Assembly: GCF_002979515.1 (NCBI RefSeq)
Contig: NZ_PCPA01000012.1
Span: 1 to 64,000, forward strand
Length of the DNA stretch: 64,000 bases
Direction of reading: 5' to 3'
Origin: Microbacterium sp. MYb54
GTDB taxonomy: Bacteria; Actinomycetota; Actinomycetes; Actinomycetales; Microbacteriaceae
Part shown: piece after piece, positions 27,228-36,655 of the stretch
Layout: each line of letters begins with the position of its first letter
How positions within the stretch are numbered: position 1 is the stretch's first letter
The notes under the pieces: generated by a model
What the model was told of the DNA's origin: nothing
Seen by the model: the letters and a program-made list of their open reading frames with translations, nothing else
Database searches by the model: none
Program-made: the position numbers and the translations under genes

Positions 27228-28721
27228 TCAGCGGACCGGGGCGAGACGCCATCTCGCAAACGTCGCGAAGCCTCCGGAATCTACCGGCAGATGCGGCAGG
27301 TAGCCTGCCCTCTGGAACAACCTCAGCGACGCCGTGTTCTCGGTGTGCACCGAGGCGATGAGCCGACTCGGCGCGTCAAGGATCAGCGCTCCCTCGGACG
27401 CGGCGAGCACAGCGGACGCCAAGCCTTGCCCGCGATGCGATGGCGCCATCGTGATCGACACCTCCCAATCCGTCTCCGAGCGCCGATCCCACCGCGCCGT
27501 CGCGACCGGATCCCCGTCGGATTCGACGATCAGCAGGCGTCGATCGCGGTCGAGGAGCGCGCCGCCGAGCCATGCGACATGCGAAGTCCATTCGAGTGGA
27601 CCGGTCGAGCGCGAGTTGGCGCGAGTGCTCTCGTCGTTGCGCCAGTCGAAGAGCATCGGGGCATCGTCAGCCGTCGCGCTCCGCACGGCCATCGGGCGCG
27701 AGGCGCGAGGCGCGTCCTGCCTGGTGTCGACGAGCTGCTCCCAGGAGGCGACGATCCTCCAGGTCCCGAGACCGTCCACCGCATTCCTCAGTGCGGTTGC
27801 CTGCGCCGCGAGCTCAGCACGGTCGTGCAGGACGGACTCGAGGGCGATGACCCGTGCCTCCAGATCGGCGTGCGGCGGCTCGCCGAGCGCTGTGGCCAGC
27901 CCCTGTGACACCACCTGCTCGTACCCCAGCCGCTGGTTGTCCACCGCACACAGGAGGCCCATGGGAAGTCCCATGCATGCGAAATCCCAGACGGATGTGC
28001 CGGCCGCGGTCACCACGAAGTCATGCTCGCGGGCGATCGCGGGCAAGTCGTCGGTGAATCCGATGACACGAGTCTCGTGGGAGGAATCCGCTGCGGCGGC
28101 ACGTACCTCGTCACGGTCGCGTGGATCCACCACCGTCACTCTGAGCGGATGACGGAAACCGTCCAGCGCTCGCGTGACGCGAGCCGTGAGGCCCTGCGGA
28201 TCGGAACCCCCCATCACCACGAGCACACGCGGCGAGCTCGTCGTGCGGAGCGGGGCATCACGCCGACGGAGGACCTGATCGCGCACCACTGCGACGTCGA
28301 GGCCGACGAGCGCGTTCCGGCTGAGCTCCACGCGTTCGAAGGTCCTCTCCGCCCCGAGGTTCGCGTCGATGGAGAGGTCGGCTGCCCGCGCGCCGTACGG
28401 ACCATCCTGCATGTTGCTGACGAGCACCTTGGACGACGAGAGGTCAGGAGCGTCCAAATAGCTGTCCAGGTGCACGACGTCCGCGTCGCTCGCCGCATCA
28501 GCGAGCGAATCGAGCAGCGCAGCCCCCTGAGAGGAATCGAGCGCGAGGTCGGGCTCCATCCGCCGCGCGATGCTCATCCCGACCTCGTCGATGTCGCCGA
28601 TGACGGATACCGACCAGCCACGGCGGTGGGCGGCGCCGCCCAGCGCGAGAGTGCGCATGAGGTGGCCCATGCCGTACTCGCCTCCCGCATTGCAGTGGAG
28701 GACGGCTCGTCGCTGATTCAT
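27228..28721 (-). CDS. pseG-pseH: Fused PseG hydrolase and PseH N-acetyltransferase
   Basis: A 497-residue protein joining two steps of pseudaminic acid synthesis. Residues 1-335 are PseG, the UDP-sugar hydrolase that releases 2,4-diacetamido-trideoxy-altrose: catalytic motif GMGHLMR at 17-23 (H20), GGSDP at 171-175, AAGTS at 239-243 and NQ at 262-263. Residues 344-497 are a GNAT acetyltransferase of the PseH type: WRND at 360-363, acetyl-CoA loop HRGQGLA at 429-435 and ENTASLRLFQRAGY at 461-474. No stop or shift lies between the domains. Start is the ATG at 28719-28721, after an AAGGG; the frame upstream is a shadow of pseB. Confidence 0.9.
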   Translation of the reverse strand: MNQRRAVLHCNAGGEYGMGHLMRTLALGGAAHRRGWSVSVIGDIDEVGMSIARRMEPDLALDSSQGAALLDSLADAASDADVVHLDSYLDAPDLSSSKVLVSNMQDGPYGARAADLSIDANLGAERTFERVELSRNALVGLDVAVVRDQVLRRRDAPLRTTSSPRVLVVMGGSDPQGLTARVTRALDGFRHPLRVTVVDPRDRDEVRAAAADSSHETRVIGFTDDLPAIAREHDFVVTAAGTSVWDFACMGLPMGLLCAVDNQRLGYEQVVSQGLATALGEPPHADLEARVIALESVLHDRAELAAQATALRNAVDGLGTWRIVASWEQLVDTRQDAPRASRPMAVRSATADDAPMLFDWRNDESTRANSRSTGPLEWTSHVAWLGGALLDRDRRLLIVESDGDPVATARWDRRSETDWEVSITMAPSHRGQGLASAVLAASEGALILDAPSRLIASVHTENTASLRLFQRAGYLPHLPVDSGGFATFARWRLAPVR

Positions 28722-28768
28722 GGCTCGCCCTTCATAGCCTGCTTCAGGGCACGCTCGTCCCCACCCGA

Positions 28769-28775
28769 TAGGATA
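28769..28775. promoter_or_regulatory. Bidirectional -10 element TAGGATA of the pse locus
   Basis: One symmetric heptamer lies midway between the divergent pseG-pseH and pseB genes. Plus-strand TAGGAT would start a pseB message near 28781 (leader about 52 nt with a GAGGGAGA ribosome site). Minus-strand TATCCT would start a pseG-pseH message near 28763 (leader about 42 nt). No clear -35 box on either side. Confidence 0.5.
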
Positions 28776-28832
28776 GGCCGGGCGTGATTCAACCCGAGAA
28801 TCCACGCCAACGACGACGCTGAGGGAGACAGA

Positions 28833-29822
28833 GTGTCGGTTCTCGAGGGCTCGAGCATCCTCATCACAGGCGGCACCGGATCGTTCGGCAAGGCATTCAT
28901 CCGCCATGCCCTGACGCACCTCAACCCGCGCCGCCTCGTCATCTTCTCGCGCGACGAACTCAAGCAGTACGAGGTCAGGCAGCAGTTCGGCGACGATCCG
29001 CGTCTGCGCTGGTTCATCGGCGACATCCGCGATGAGCGACGTCTCGTGCGCGCACTGCATGGCGTCGACTACGTCGTCCATGCCGCCGCTCTCAAGCAGG
29101 TGGACACGGCGGAATACAACCCGTTCGAGTTCGTCAAGACCAACGTGCTCGGCAGTCAGAACGTCATCGAGGCTTCCATCGATGCCGGCGTCAAGCGCGT
29201 CGTCGCGCTGTCGACCGACAAGGCCTCCAGCCCGATCAACCTGTACGGCGCGACCAAGCTCACCGCAGACAAGCTCTTCATCACCGGCAACCACTACGCC
29301 GCAGCCTACGACACGCGCTTCGCTGTCGTGCGGTATGGGAATGTCATGGGCTCTCGTGGTTCGGTAATCCCCTTCTTCGAAAAGCTCGGCGCAGAGGGCA
29401 AACCCCTGCCGATCACCGATCTGCGGTGCACGAGGTTCTTCATCACACTGCCTCAGGCGGTCGAGATGGTCGTCGACACCTTCGAGCTCATGCAGGGTGG
29501 TGAGCTGCTGGTTCCCCGCATCCCGTCGATGAAGGTCACCGACCTCGCACACGCCGTCGTTCCGGGTGCCGAACTCGTCGATGTGGGTCTGCGACCAGGC
29601 GAGAAGCTGCACGAAGAGATGATCAGCCCCGAAGAAGGGCGCCGCGCAGTGGTCGTCGCGGACGGGAAGTACTTCATCATCCAACCCGATCTCGCCTCGT
29701 GGGGCTACCGGGTCCCGCAGGGGGCAGTGCCGGTGCCTGAGGGGTTCGCATACCGGTCCGACAGCAACGACCGGTGGTACTCGCAGTCGGAGATCGCGTC
29801 GATCATCAAAGCGGGGATCTGA
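28833..29822 (+). CDS. pseB: UDP-GlcNAc 4,6-dehydratase (inverting)
   Basis: A 329-residue extended short-chain dehydrogenase that performs the first step of pseudaminic acid synthesis, making UDP-2-acetamido-2,6-dideoxy-L-arabino-hexos-4-ulose. The NADP motif GGTGSFG is at residues 13-19; the inverting-dehydratase active site T128-D129-K130 with Y138 and K142 is intact (STDKASSPINLYGATK). Length fits PseB/FlaA1. GTG start with a strong GAGGGAGA ribosome site. pseC follows after 2 bp, so pseB-pseC-pseF form one operon. Confidence 0.94.
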   Translation: MSVLEGSSILITGGTGSFGKAFIRHALTHLNPRRLVIFSRDELKQYEVRQQFGDDPRLRWFIGDIRDERRLVRALHGVDYVVHAAALKQVDTAEYNPFEFVKTNVLGSQNVIEASIDAGVKRVVALSTDKASSPINLYGATKLTADKLFITGNHYAAAYDTRFAVVRYGNVMGSRGSVIPFFEKLGAEGKPLPITDLRCTRFFITLPQAVEMVVDTFELMQGGELLVPRIPSMKVTDLAHAVVPGAELVDVGLRPGEKLHEEMISPEEGRRAVVVADGKYFIIQPDLASWGYRVPQGAVPVPEGFAYRSDSNDRWYSQSEIASIIKAGI

Positions 29823-29824
29823 CG

Positions 29825-30949
29825 ATGCTCCCCTATGGGCGCCAGTCCATCTCCGAGGACGACATCCAGGCGGTGGTCGACGTGCTCCGCGGCGATTGGC
29901 TCACCACCGGTCCGTTGGTCTCAGCTTTCGAAGCGAAGCTCGGCGAGATCACCGGCGGGCACCGCGCGGTGACGGCGACCTCGGGCACCGCGGCACTGCA
30001 CATGGCCTATGCGGCGGCGGGTATCTCCTCAGGTGACGTCGTGATCTCGACACCCATGACGTTCATCGCGACGACGTCGACAGCGTCCATGCTCGGCGCG
30101 AGAATCGTCTTCGCCGATGTGGAAGAGGACACGGCGCTCATCGATCCCGATGCCGTCGACGCTCTCATCGACGAACGCACCCGGGTCATCGCGGCGGTGG
30201 ACTACGCCGGCCACCCGGCCGACTACGACCGACTCTCCGACACAGCATCGCGCGTCGGCGCCCTCGTCTTGGATGATGCGGCGCACTCGATAGGAAGCAC
30301 CTACAAGGGCCGACCGGTCGGCGACCTCGCCGACCTCACGACGCTGTCGTTCTTCCCGACGAAGAACCTCACCACCGGCGAGGGCGGCGCGCTCGTCGCC
30401 AAAGATCCACAGCTGGCGCAGCGCGCATACGAGTTCCACAACATCGGTCTCGTGCGAGACGCCGCACGCTTCCAGGTCCCCGGCGAAGGGGCTTGGCATC
30501 AGGAAGTCCACGAGTTCGGTGTGAACTATCGACTGACCGACATCGCCTGTGCGCTCGGGCTTTCACAGCTCTCCCGACTCGACGCTTTCAAGCGTCGGCG
30601 CGCGGAGATCACGCGGCGCTACGACGACGCACTCGCCGACGTCGACGGCGTGCGGACGCCCATCCAACGAGAAGACGTCGACGCGATGCGTCACCTCTAT
30701 CCGGTGCGTATCCTCGACGGCCGCCGCCGCGAGGTCTTCGACCGCATGCGTGAGCTCGGTGTGGGCGTACAGGTCAATTACATGCCCGTGTACTGGCATC
30801 CGGTGTACGCGGACGCGGGCTACCGACGCGGCATGTGCCCGAATGCGGAGGCGTTCTACAGCGAGGAGCTCTCGCTGCCCATCCATCCCGAGCTGACCGA
30901 CTCACAGGTCGACCAGGTCGTCGACGCTCTCACCGAGGCGCTCCATTGA
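29825..30949 (+). CDS. pseC: UDP-4-amino-4,6-dideoxy-N-acetyl-L-altrosamine transaminase
   Basis: A 374-residue PLP enzyme of the DegT/DnrJ/EryC1/StrS family. The N-terminal block MLPYGRQSISEDDI..V..VLRGDWLTTGP is the PseC version, ATSGTAALH binds the cofactor phosphate, and the PLP lysine is K180 in FFPTKNLTTGEGG. It aminates the PseB product at C4, giving the substrate of the PseH domain. Start at the ATG at 29825, two bases behind the pseB stop; an upstream in-frame start would overlap pseB. The stop overlaps the TTG of the next gene. Confidence 0.94.
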   Translation: MLPYGRQSISEDDIQAVVDVLRGDWLTTGPLVSAFEAKLGEITGGHRAVTATSGTAALHMAYAAAGISSGDVVISTPMTFIATTSTASMLGARIVFADVEEDTALIDPDAVDALIDERTRVIAAVDYAGHPADYDRLSDTASRVGALVLDDAAHSIGSTYKGRPVGDLADLTTLSFFPTKNLTTGEGGALVAKDPQLAQRAYEFHNIGLVRDAARFQVPGEGAWHQEVHEFGVNYRLTDIACALGLSQLSRLDAFKRRRAEITRRYDDALADVDGVRTPIQREDVDAMRHLYPVRILDGRRREVFDRMRELGVGVQVNYMPVYWHPVYADAGYRRGMCPNAEAFYSEELSLPIHPELTDSQVDQVVDALTEALH

Positions 30950-31677
30950 CGCGTGTCGGCATCATCACGCAGGCACGGATGACCAGTACGCGTCTGCCCG
31001 GGAAGGTTCTGCTCCCGGCAGGCGGGCGCTCGCTGCTCGACCATCACATCGACCGACTGCAGAGACTCGGCCTGCCGCTGATCGTCGCCACGACGACGAA
31101 CGCCGCCGATGACCCGATCGCCGCTCTCGCCCTGACACGCGGCACCGGGGTCTTCCGCGGCAGCGAGTCGGACGTGCTGAGCCGCTTCGCGGGCGCGGCT
31201 CGCGAAGCGCGGCTCGACACCGTCGTCCGTGTGACCTCTGACTGCCCCCTCATCGATCCGGCAGTGATCGAAGAGGGAATCCGCCGCTACATCGAGCTGG
31301 ACGACCCCTCGGCACACGTGTCCAACGTGCTCGAGCGCACATACCCCCGAGGCTTCGATTTCGAGGTGTTCTCCGCCGCAGCGCTCCGGGAGGCCGACGA
31401 GCGGTCCTCAGATCCGGTGGACCGCGAGCACGTCACCCCATATCTCTACCGCAACCGCAGCGGGCACGCTGCCCTGCACGCCGTCACGCGTTCTCCCGAT
31501 GCGTCCCGATACCGTCTGACGGTCGACACGCCTGAGGACCTCGTCGTGGTACGTGCGCTCATCGAGCAGCATGGCGCCGCAGCGCTCGATGCCAGCGGGA
31601 TCATCGATCTCCTCGAGGAGCATCCCGAACTGGTCGCGATCAACGCGCACGTCGAGCAGAAGAAACTCGGAGCGTAA
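30946..31677 (+). CDS. pseF: CMP-pseudaminic acid synthetase (SpsF/PseF-type cytidylyltransferase)
   Basis: A 243-residue nucleotidyltransferase of the SpsF type (COG1861). It begins at a TTG that overlaps the pseC stop (TTGA), followed by the nucleotide-binding block IITQARMTSTRLPGKVL at about residues 6-22. Later blocks VTSDCPLIDP and YPRGFDFEVF are typical. In Gram-positive pseudaminic acid clusters this type replaces the shorter PseF of epsilon-proteobacteria and activates the sugar with CTP. Its place as last gene of pseB-pseC-pseF supports that role. The family also includes proteins annotated only as spore-coat polysaccharide enzymes, so the substrate is inferred from context. Confidence 0.82.
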   Translation: MTRVGIITQARMTSTRLPGKVLLPAGGRSLLDHHIDRLQRLGLPLIVATTTNAADDPIAALALTRGTGVFRGSESDVLSRFAGAAREARLDTVVRVTSDCPLIDPAVIEEGIRRYIELDDPSAHVSNVLERTYPRGFDFEVFSAAALREADERSSDPVDREHVTPYLYRNRSGHAALHAVTRSPDASRYRLTVDTPEDLVVVRALIEQHGAAALDASGIIDLLEEHPELVAINAHVEQKKLGA

Positions 31678-31695
31678 CGTCCGGGTCGGGCGTGC

Positions 31696-32433
31696 TTAGC
31701 GCGCGTTGTAGTCGTCGTTGTAACGGTCGAGGACCTCGGAGATCGGTGCGTCCAGCACCAGTGCTCCCTTGTCGAGATAGAGACCCCTGGTGCAGAAGCG
31801 ACGCAGGTCGCGTTCGTTGTGGCTGACGAAGAAGAGCGTGCGCCCGTCGGCGAGAAGCTCGTCGATTCGCCGGTAGCACTTCTCGCGGAAGGCCTTGTCA
31901 CCCACGGCGAGCACCTCGTCGACGAGAAGGATCGGCTCATCGAGCTGCGAGACGACCGCGAACGCGAGCCGTACCTTCATCCCATTCGACAGGTGCTTGT
32001 AAGGGGTGTCCTCGAAGCCGGCGAGCTCGGCGAAGGCGATGATGCCGTCATACCGTCGCGATACCTCGTCGCGCGACATCCCATGGAGGCCGGCGGTGAG
32101 CCGCACGTTCTCTCGGACGGTGAGATCACCGACGAATCCGCCCGTGATCTCGATGAGCGGGGCGACGCCGCCGTTGACCGTCACGGTGCCCTCGTCGGGA
32201 AGCAGCACCTTCGCGACCAGTCGGAGGAGCGTCGATTTCCCCTGACCGTTGCGCCCCACGACCCCGATCGACTCCCCGGCCTGTACCGAGAAGGAGACGT
32301 CGCGGAGCGCCCAGAACTCCCCCGGTCTGGATCGGCGCGGCGCTCCGCCGAAGAGATCCTTGAGGGTCCGGCTCCCCCGCCGGTTTCGGCGGAAGCTCAC
32401 GCCGAGTCCCCGCACTTCGATGGCCGAGGTCAT
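31696..32433 (-). CDS. wzt: Polysaccharide ABC exporter ATPase, first set
   Basis: A 245-residue ATPase of the Wzt/TagH/RfbE type. Walker A GRNGQGKS is at 60-67, signature LSNGMKVRLAF near 151-161, and Walker B with the following ILLVDEVLAVGD in the usual wording of glycan exporters. It lacks the C-terminal carbohydrate-binding domain of long Wzt proteins, so it resembles the mycobacterial galactan exporter ATPase and TagH-like short forms. The start (32431-32433) overlaps the wzm stop by one base (TGATG). With wzm and glf directly upstream it most likely exports the galactofuranose polymer. Confidence 0.9.
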   Translation of the reverse strand: MTSAIEVRGLGVSFRRNRRGSRTLKDLFGGAPRRSRPGEFWALRDVSFSVQAGESIGVVGRNGQGKSTLLRLVAKVLLPDEGTVTVNGGVAPLIEITGGFVGDLTVRENVRLTAGLHGMSRDEVSRRYDGIIAFAELAGFEDTPYKHLSNGMKVRLAFAVVSQLDEPILLVDEVLAVGDKAFREKCYRRIDELLADGRTLFFVSHNERDLRRFCTRGLYLDKGALVLDAPISEVLDRYNDDYNAR

Positions 32434-33251
32434 CACAGCTCCTTCAGCACGGGTCGTTCCAGCTTCCGGAAGGTCCACATCCCCAGCGCGAGCACCAGCA
32501 GGCTCATCGCGATGCTGATCGTCAAGGTGAATGTGTTCCATTGGTCGGGGAAGAACGGCATGCGGTAGAGCATGAAGATCCCCGCAAGAGGGTTGAACGC
32601 GCCGAGCGTCTGGAAGATCCCGGGGAGGTCGGTCACGTTGTAGATGATCGGGGTGGCATAGAACATCGCACGCAGGATCAGAGCCGTCGTGCGCTCCAGG
32701 TCGACGAAGAGCACGCAGAGCGGAGCGACCAGCAGCCCGAGGCCGACGAGGAGGATCGTCTGCAGCAGGACCGCGAGCGGGAGCCAGAGGACACCCCAGC
32801 CGATCTGTACTGTCCTTTCCGGATCGACCTCCACCAACAGGTTGACGACGATGAACAGCACGAGCACGGGCAGAGAGAACAAGAACTCGATGCCCTTGCT
32901 GAGCACGATGCGGTTTACCCAGATCGATCGCGGGATGGCGGTCGAGCGCACCAACCGCGAGTCCTTCTTGAACGCCTTCGTGAAGTCCGAGACAGAACTG
33001 TTGAACCACACCCACGGCAGCAGCGCGCTGATCAGGAAGATGATGTAGGGCTCTTCACCGACATCTCGTTTGAACACCTGCGTGAAGACGAACCAGTAGA
33101 TCATGCTCATGACGAGCGGATCGAGCACCGACCAGAGGTACCCCAGGATGCTCGTGGAGTAGCGGACCTTGAGATCGCGCGCCGACAACAGCCACAGCGA
33201 ATGAAGATATCGCCGCGGCGTTCCCGGCGCCCCGACAGCAGCGTGACTCAC
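32433..33251 (-). CDS. wzm: Polysaccharide ABC exporter permease, first set
   Basis: A 272-residue ABC-2 permease with six membrane segments. The RDLKVRYSTSILGYLWSVLDP block near residues 25-45 and the later INRIV.SKGIEF and PLAG...YR pattern are typical of Wzm/TagG/RfbD proteins, which pass lipid-linked glycans across the membrane. It lies 10 bp behind glf and is joined to wzt by a TGATG overlap. In mycobacteria a comparable pair exports the lipid-linked galactan; the glf neighbour supports that substrate here. Confidence 0.92.
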   Translation of the reverse strand: MSHAAVGAPGTPRRYLHSLWLLSARDLKVRYSTSILGYLWSVLDPLVMSMIYWFVFTQVFKRDVGEEPYIIFLISALLPWVWFNSSVSDFTKAFKKDSRLVRSTAIPRSIWVNRIVLSKGIEFLFSLPVLVLFIVVNLLVEVDPERTVQIGWGVLWLPLAVLLQTILLVGLGLLVAPLCVLFVDLERTTALILRAMFYATPIIYNVTDLPGIFQTLGAFNPLAGIFMLYRMPFFPDQWNTFTLTISIAMSLLVLALGMWTFRKLERPVLKEL

Positions 33252-33261
33252 AGTGCCGAGT

Positions 33262-34458
<1,197 letters not shown>

Positions 34459-34491
34459 TCAACTCTACCGGGGCACGCCAGGCGAACCCTG

Positions 34492-36552
34492 TCAGTCACG
34501 CCCGGACGGCAGCACGCCGCCGGCCGCCATCATGGACTGCAGCATCGGCGCGAGCGTGCGTCCGTAAGCATCGGAGAGATGGTTGTCATCGATGTACACG
34601 GCGATGTTGCCGATCGCTCCGCTGCAGATGGAATCGGGACACATCCACGGGCGGAAATCCACGGCGGTGATACCTTCGCGCTCTGCGAACGTGTGCAGCG
34701 CGACACCCTCATCGAATCCCACCTCGGCGACATCGCAGCTCGCGTTCGAGTCGACGACACAGGCGTACATGTCGAAGTCGAATCGCGGATTGTCGCGCAC
34801 CGCGATGATCTGGATCCCGTTGTCGAGCAGCACCGATGCGATGTCCTCTATCCCCTCGACCAGCACTTCCGGTGAGGTCGGGCTGGCACGCGTCACCACC
34901 AGGTAGACGGCATCGGGCTGCAGACGCAGGGCGTAGTCGAGCGCTGCGGCCCTCCATTCGTCGCAGGCTGCATCGGAGGTCGACGGCGACAGAGCTCCGA
35001 TCGCCAACGAGCACCCGCCTCTGAGCAACGCGATCAGCTCCCAACTCTCTCCTTCTGCGGAGGCCCTGAGCGGTGCCATCAGCTGCTGCGCATGCGAGTC
35101 GCCCATCACGAGCACCCGGCGTGTGTCCGGCTCAGCGGCGCGCGCGGTCTGTGTGCAGGTGCCGTCCAGTGGCGCTTCGACGGGAACCAGGTCACCACTG
35201 CATTCCTGCCCCAGGTAGACCCACTCAGCATCCAACGCCGTCGGGTCAGGGATCAGCGGCAGCTCCACGCCCGAGAGGTCGATCGGAGAATCGATCTGGG
35301 CTGCGCCCGGATACCCGCGGCTTTCGCCTGCTACGACGGCATTCGTGCGCTGAGCGATGGTGAGCTGCCACGCACCGAGGGGCACGGCGACCACCAGTAC
35401 CGCGATCGCCAGGACACCGACGCCGAGTCGTCGGGATCGGTCGAGTGCCGTGGCTTCTCGGATCGGTCGTTCGACGAGTCCGGAGAGCAGACGAGCGAGC
35501 ACGAAGGACACTCCGACGATGCCGAGCCCTGCCAGCACCCCCGGGTCGGACCGGTCGCTCAGAACCATCCAGGTGACGAGCACCGGCCAGTGAACGAGAT
35601 AAAGAGCGTACGCGTCACGGGAGACGTATCGGAGTGGCCGAGATGCGAGGAACGCAGCCGGCCCACCGGGCGGGCGCTCTCGTCCGGCGACGATGACGAG
35701 GCCCGCGCACACGACCGGCCACAGTGCCAGGTAGCCGGGGAATCCTCCTTGCACATCGATGACGAGGCCGCAGAAGACGATTCCGAGCACGCCTGTCCAG
35801 CCAAGCACGGCGGCACCACGGGCCGGAACGCGCAGGTACGGCAAAGCCAGCGCCACGAGCGAGCCGGCAGCGAACTCCCACAGCCGAGTGCGCGTGTCGA
35901 AGTAGGCGAAGTCCTGCGAGCGAGCCGTCTCCAGGATTGAGAAGGCCAGCGACACGAGGAACACAGCGCCGAATGTCGCGAAAAGTGCCGGAACGATCAG
36001 ATGACGACGTCGCCGGAGGACGAACCACACCGCACCGATGATCACTGGCCACAGGACGAAGACCTGGCCTTGCACCGACAATGACCAGAAGTGCTGGAAC
36101 GGGCTCGGTATCTGCGATGCTCGCGCGTAATAGTCGACTTCGGCGAATGCGAGTGTCCAGTTCTCGACGTAGAAAAGACTCGACCACGCCTCCCGCCAGA
36201 CGCGTGGCCACTCGGTCTGAGGATAGGCGACGAGCGCCACGCCGAGAATGCCGACGATCGTGATCGCCGCGGCGGGAAGGAGCCGCCGAAACCGTCGGAG
36301 CCAGAACGAGCCCAGCTGCAGCGGTCGGGCTTCCTGCATCCGACCCACGAAGGAGCCGGTGAGGAAGAATGCGGACACCATCAAGAAGACGTCCACTCCA
36401 CCGGAGACGCGGCCCAGCCACACATGGTAGACGACGACGAGAAGGATGGCGAGCGCACGGAGACCATCGATGTCGGTCCGACGGGCAGACAGGCTCGTCG
36501 AGGCGGAGGCGGAGGCGGGGCCGCGGGGCGGAGACAGGGACGACAGTTTCAT
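34492..36552 (-). CDS. Acyltransferase 3 - SGNH fused O-acetyltransferase, copy 1
   Basis: A 686-residue OafA/YrhL-type protein. After a Ser/Pro/Ala-rich N-terminus of about 25 residues comes the AT3 domain (DIDGLRALAILLVVVYH near residues 28-44, VDVFLMVSAFFLTG, ten membrane segments to about residue 390). The rest is extracytoplasmic SGNH: VLVMGDSHAQQ gives the catalytic serine, and DDNHLSDAYG near the C-terminus supplies the Asp-His pair. Such proteins take an acyl group through the membrane and acetylate surface glycans. TAGGCT at 36616-36621 on the minus strand may be its -10 box. Confidence 0.88.
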   Translation of the reverse strand: MKLSSLSPPRGPASASASTSLSARRTDIDGLRALAILLVVVYHVWLGRVSGGVDVFLMVSAFFLTGSFVGRMQEARPLQLGSFWLRRFRRLLPAAAITIVGILGVALVAYPQTEWPRVWREAWSSLFYVENWTLAFAEVDYYARASQIPSPFQHFWSLSVQGQVFVLWPVIIGAVWFVLRRRRHLIVPALFATFGAVFLVSLAFSILETARSQDFAYFDTRTRLWEFAAGSLVALALPYLRVPARGAAVLGWTGVLGIVFCGLVIDVQGGFPGYLALWPVVCAGLVIVAGRERPPGGPAAFLASRPLRYVSRDAYALYLVHWPVLVTWMVLSDRSDPGVLAGLGIVGVSFVLARLLSGLVERPIREATALDRSRRLGVGVLAIAVLVVAVPLGAWQLTIAQRTNAVVAGESRGYPGAAQIDSPIDLSGVELPLIPDPTALDAEWVYLGQECSGDLVPVEAPLDGTCTQTARAAEPDTRRVLVMGDSHAQQLMAPLRASAEGESWELIALLRGGCSLAIGALSPSTSDAACDEWRAAALDYALRLQPDAVYLVVTRASPTSPEVLVEGIEDIASVLLDNGIQIIAVRDNPRFDFDMYACVVDSNASCDVAEVGFDEGVALHTFAEREGITAVDFRPWMCPDSICSGAIGNIAVYIDDNHLSDAYGRTLAPMLQSMMAAGGVLPSGRD

Positions 36553-36615
36553 GGCAGAGAGGGCACGTCGGCGCTGAGGAGCTGCCGTCAGATCGGGTAG
36601 ACCGTAGCCGCAGCC

Positions 36616-36621
36616 AGCCTA
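36616..36621 (-). promoter_or_regulatory. Possible -10 box for acyltransferase copy 1
   Basis: TAGGCT on the minus strand in the 103-bp gap between the flippase stop and the acyltransferase ATG; a leader of about 57 nt would result. No clear -35 box. Confidence 0.3.
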
Positions 36622-36655
36622 ACGTGGACTCGGGACCGCTCGCTCACTCCGGTGC

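Noticed and set aside
28722..29684. Upstream extension of the pseG-pseH frame
   Set aside because: It is antisense to pseB and lacks any recognisable domain; the PseG N-terminus begins cleanly at the ATG at 28721.
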